A stretch of DNA of 64,000 nt from Halothece sp. PCC 7418 (GTDB lineage: Bacteria; Cyanobacteriota; Cyanobacteriia; Cyanobacteriales; Rubidibacteraceae). Positions 63,400-64,000 of this stretch are shown here, in pieces. The position numbers were made by a program, and so were the translations under genes. The stretch lies in NCBI RefSeq assembly GCF_000317635.1, contig NC_019779.1, positions 682,001-746,000 of the forward strand. The letters are read 5' to 3'. The notes beneath the pieces were generated by a model. That model was given only the letters and a program-made list of their open reading frames with translations. It was not told the origin of the DNA and searched no databases. Within the stretch, counting starts at the first letter, position 1, and every line of letters starts with the position of its first letter.

Positions 63400-64000
63400 A
63401 TGCTTGCCTCATATCAGTTCAAATTGAAACCAAAACTCTCTCAAGTAGCTGTAATGGAGCAGTGGATCAATATGCTTCGCGCTCATTACAACTTTTGCTT
63501 GAGAGACAGAATTGAAAGTTACGAACAAGTTAGATCACCTAAACTAGGTAACTATTCAGATTTAACGACTCAAGGTGAGTGCTGTCCTTTAACTTGCTCG
63601 GTTTCTAAAAATTCTAACTTAGGATATCCCTACAAAGCTAATGGGAAGAAACGAAATGCTTACGAGCAACAATCTTCGGAGTTAAGTATTCTTAAAAAAG
63701 CTCGTCCTTGGTATGCTGAAATCCACTCCACAATTCTACAACAAAACTTAAAGAGACTAGAAGTAGCTTTTAAGAACTTTTTTTGAAGGGAGAGGATATC
63801 CCAAGTTCAAGACCAAGCAAAAGTTTAAGAGTTTTAACTATCCTCCCAACCAAGTCCAAGTCAAGGGAAATAAAATCTACTTACCTAAAATCGGGTGGAT
63901 GAGATTCTTTCAGTCTCGTCCTTTTCCTGAAGGATTTTCTCTAAGGAGTGTAACTGTAAGAAAAAAGCAGATGGTTGGTATGTTTCCATTGGATTGGAAA
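63400..64000 (+). pseudogene. tnpB: TnpB, 5' part, with frameshifts; runs off the window
   Basis: It starts MLASYQFKLKPKLSQVAVME (OrfB N-terminus) and breaks at T7 (63778-63784). With one T less it continues ...VAFKNFFEGRGYPKFKTK and FPEGFSLRSVTVRKK. A second shift at A6 (63961-63966) is needed to reach ADGWYVSIGLE. The RuvC core lies beyond the edge. It is close to the tnpB family with zinc ribbon, like the copies at 24384 and 40258. Confidence 0.8.

Noticed and set aside
1-64000. CRISPR arrays
   Set aside because: The tandem repeats seen (heptamer arrays, 57-bp coding repeat) have no spacer structure, and no cas genes are present.
1-64000. tRNA and rRNA genes
   Set aside because: I found no T-arm/anticodon patterns or rRNA segments by eye; a tRNAscan run would settle it.

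Overview
This window is chromosomal DNA of a cyanobacterium. It carries petC-petA, psbD, a heme oxygenase, psb32 and cobalamin genes, many GCGATCGC (HIP1) palindromes, and several protein families found mainly in cyanobacteria (DUF928, DUF4168, DUF4346, DUF2103, Npun_F0494). The acid-rich surface proteins, long stretches of Asp/Glu and moderate GC fit a unicellular halophile of the Halothece/Dactylococcopsis/Euhalothece type. That placement is an inference from style, not a database match.

Layout. 1-916: 5' part of a receiver/histidine-kinase hybrid. 965-2767: a tnpB element with a divergent small ribbon-helix-helix (RHH) remnant, sitting beside a truncated gene. 2819-9894: a two-partner-secretion cassette (filamentous-haemagglutinin-like TpsA, TPR-CHAT protease-like protein, TpsB outer-membrane transporter). 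10204-22144: a signalling island with two DUF4388/PatA-type regulators, a HAMP-GAF chemoreceptor, a DUF928 protein (plus the remnant of a second copy) and two CHASE2 cyclic-di-GMP proteins in tandem. 22393-23983 (minus): petA and a frameshifted petC. 24222-25700: an intact tnpB element. 26066-33152: clpS-DUF2103, a pair of unrecognised all-helical paralogues, a DUF4168 protein, a very acidic repeat lipoprotein and a two-component system.

33153-37116 is the most unusual stretch: an IsrB-type (IscB-like, HNH-less) RNA-guided nuclease element whose gene is cut in the conserved RuvC-I motif by a complete group II intron with its own RT/maturase. It is followed by an IS607 relic, an mnmD-like gene, a membrane-anchored protein of unknown function and a third, broken tnpB (to 41480).

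41516-63093 is mostly housekeeping: YkgJ, GDT1-like, aldo-keto reductase, DUF4230, cobO, GST, radC, ho1, a minus-strand YtxH/Npun_F0494/cobQ/ferredoxin operon, monocistronic psbD, TauE, aroB, a TRAP permease pair, yvcK, fetB, Uma2, a broken membrane gene, a MazF-type toxin-antitoxin pair, recQ, DUF4346 and psb32. A fourth tnpB, again with a divergent RHH gene, runs off the right edge.

Three themes cross the window. (1) Four tnpB loci and one isrB share terminal palindromes and a common hairpin module, one copy of which sits in frame inside the intron's RT gene; two tnpB loci share a divergent RHH gene. (2) Secreted adhesin, CHAT and CHASE2/c-di-GMP/DUF928 genes lie together, suggesting one surface-sensing and adhesion island. 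(3) Several genes, including petC, are broken only at short homopolymers, so either pseudogenisation is active or the assembly has homopolymer errors.
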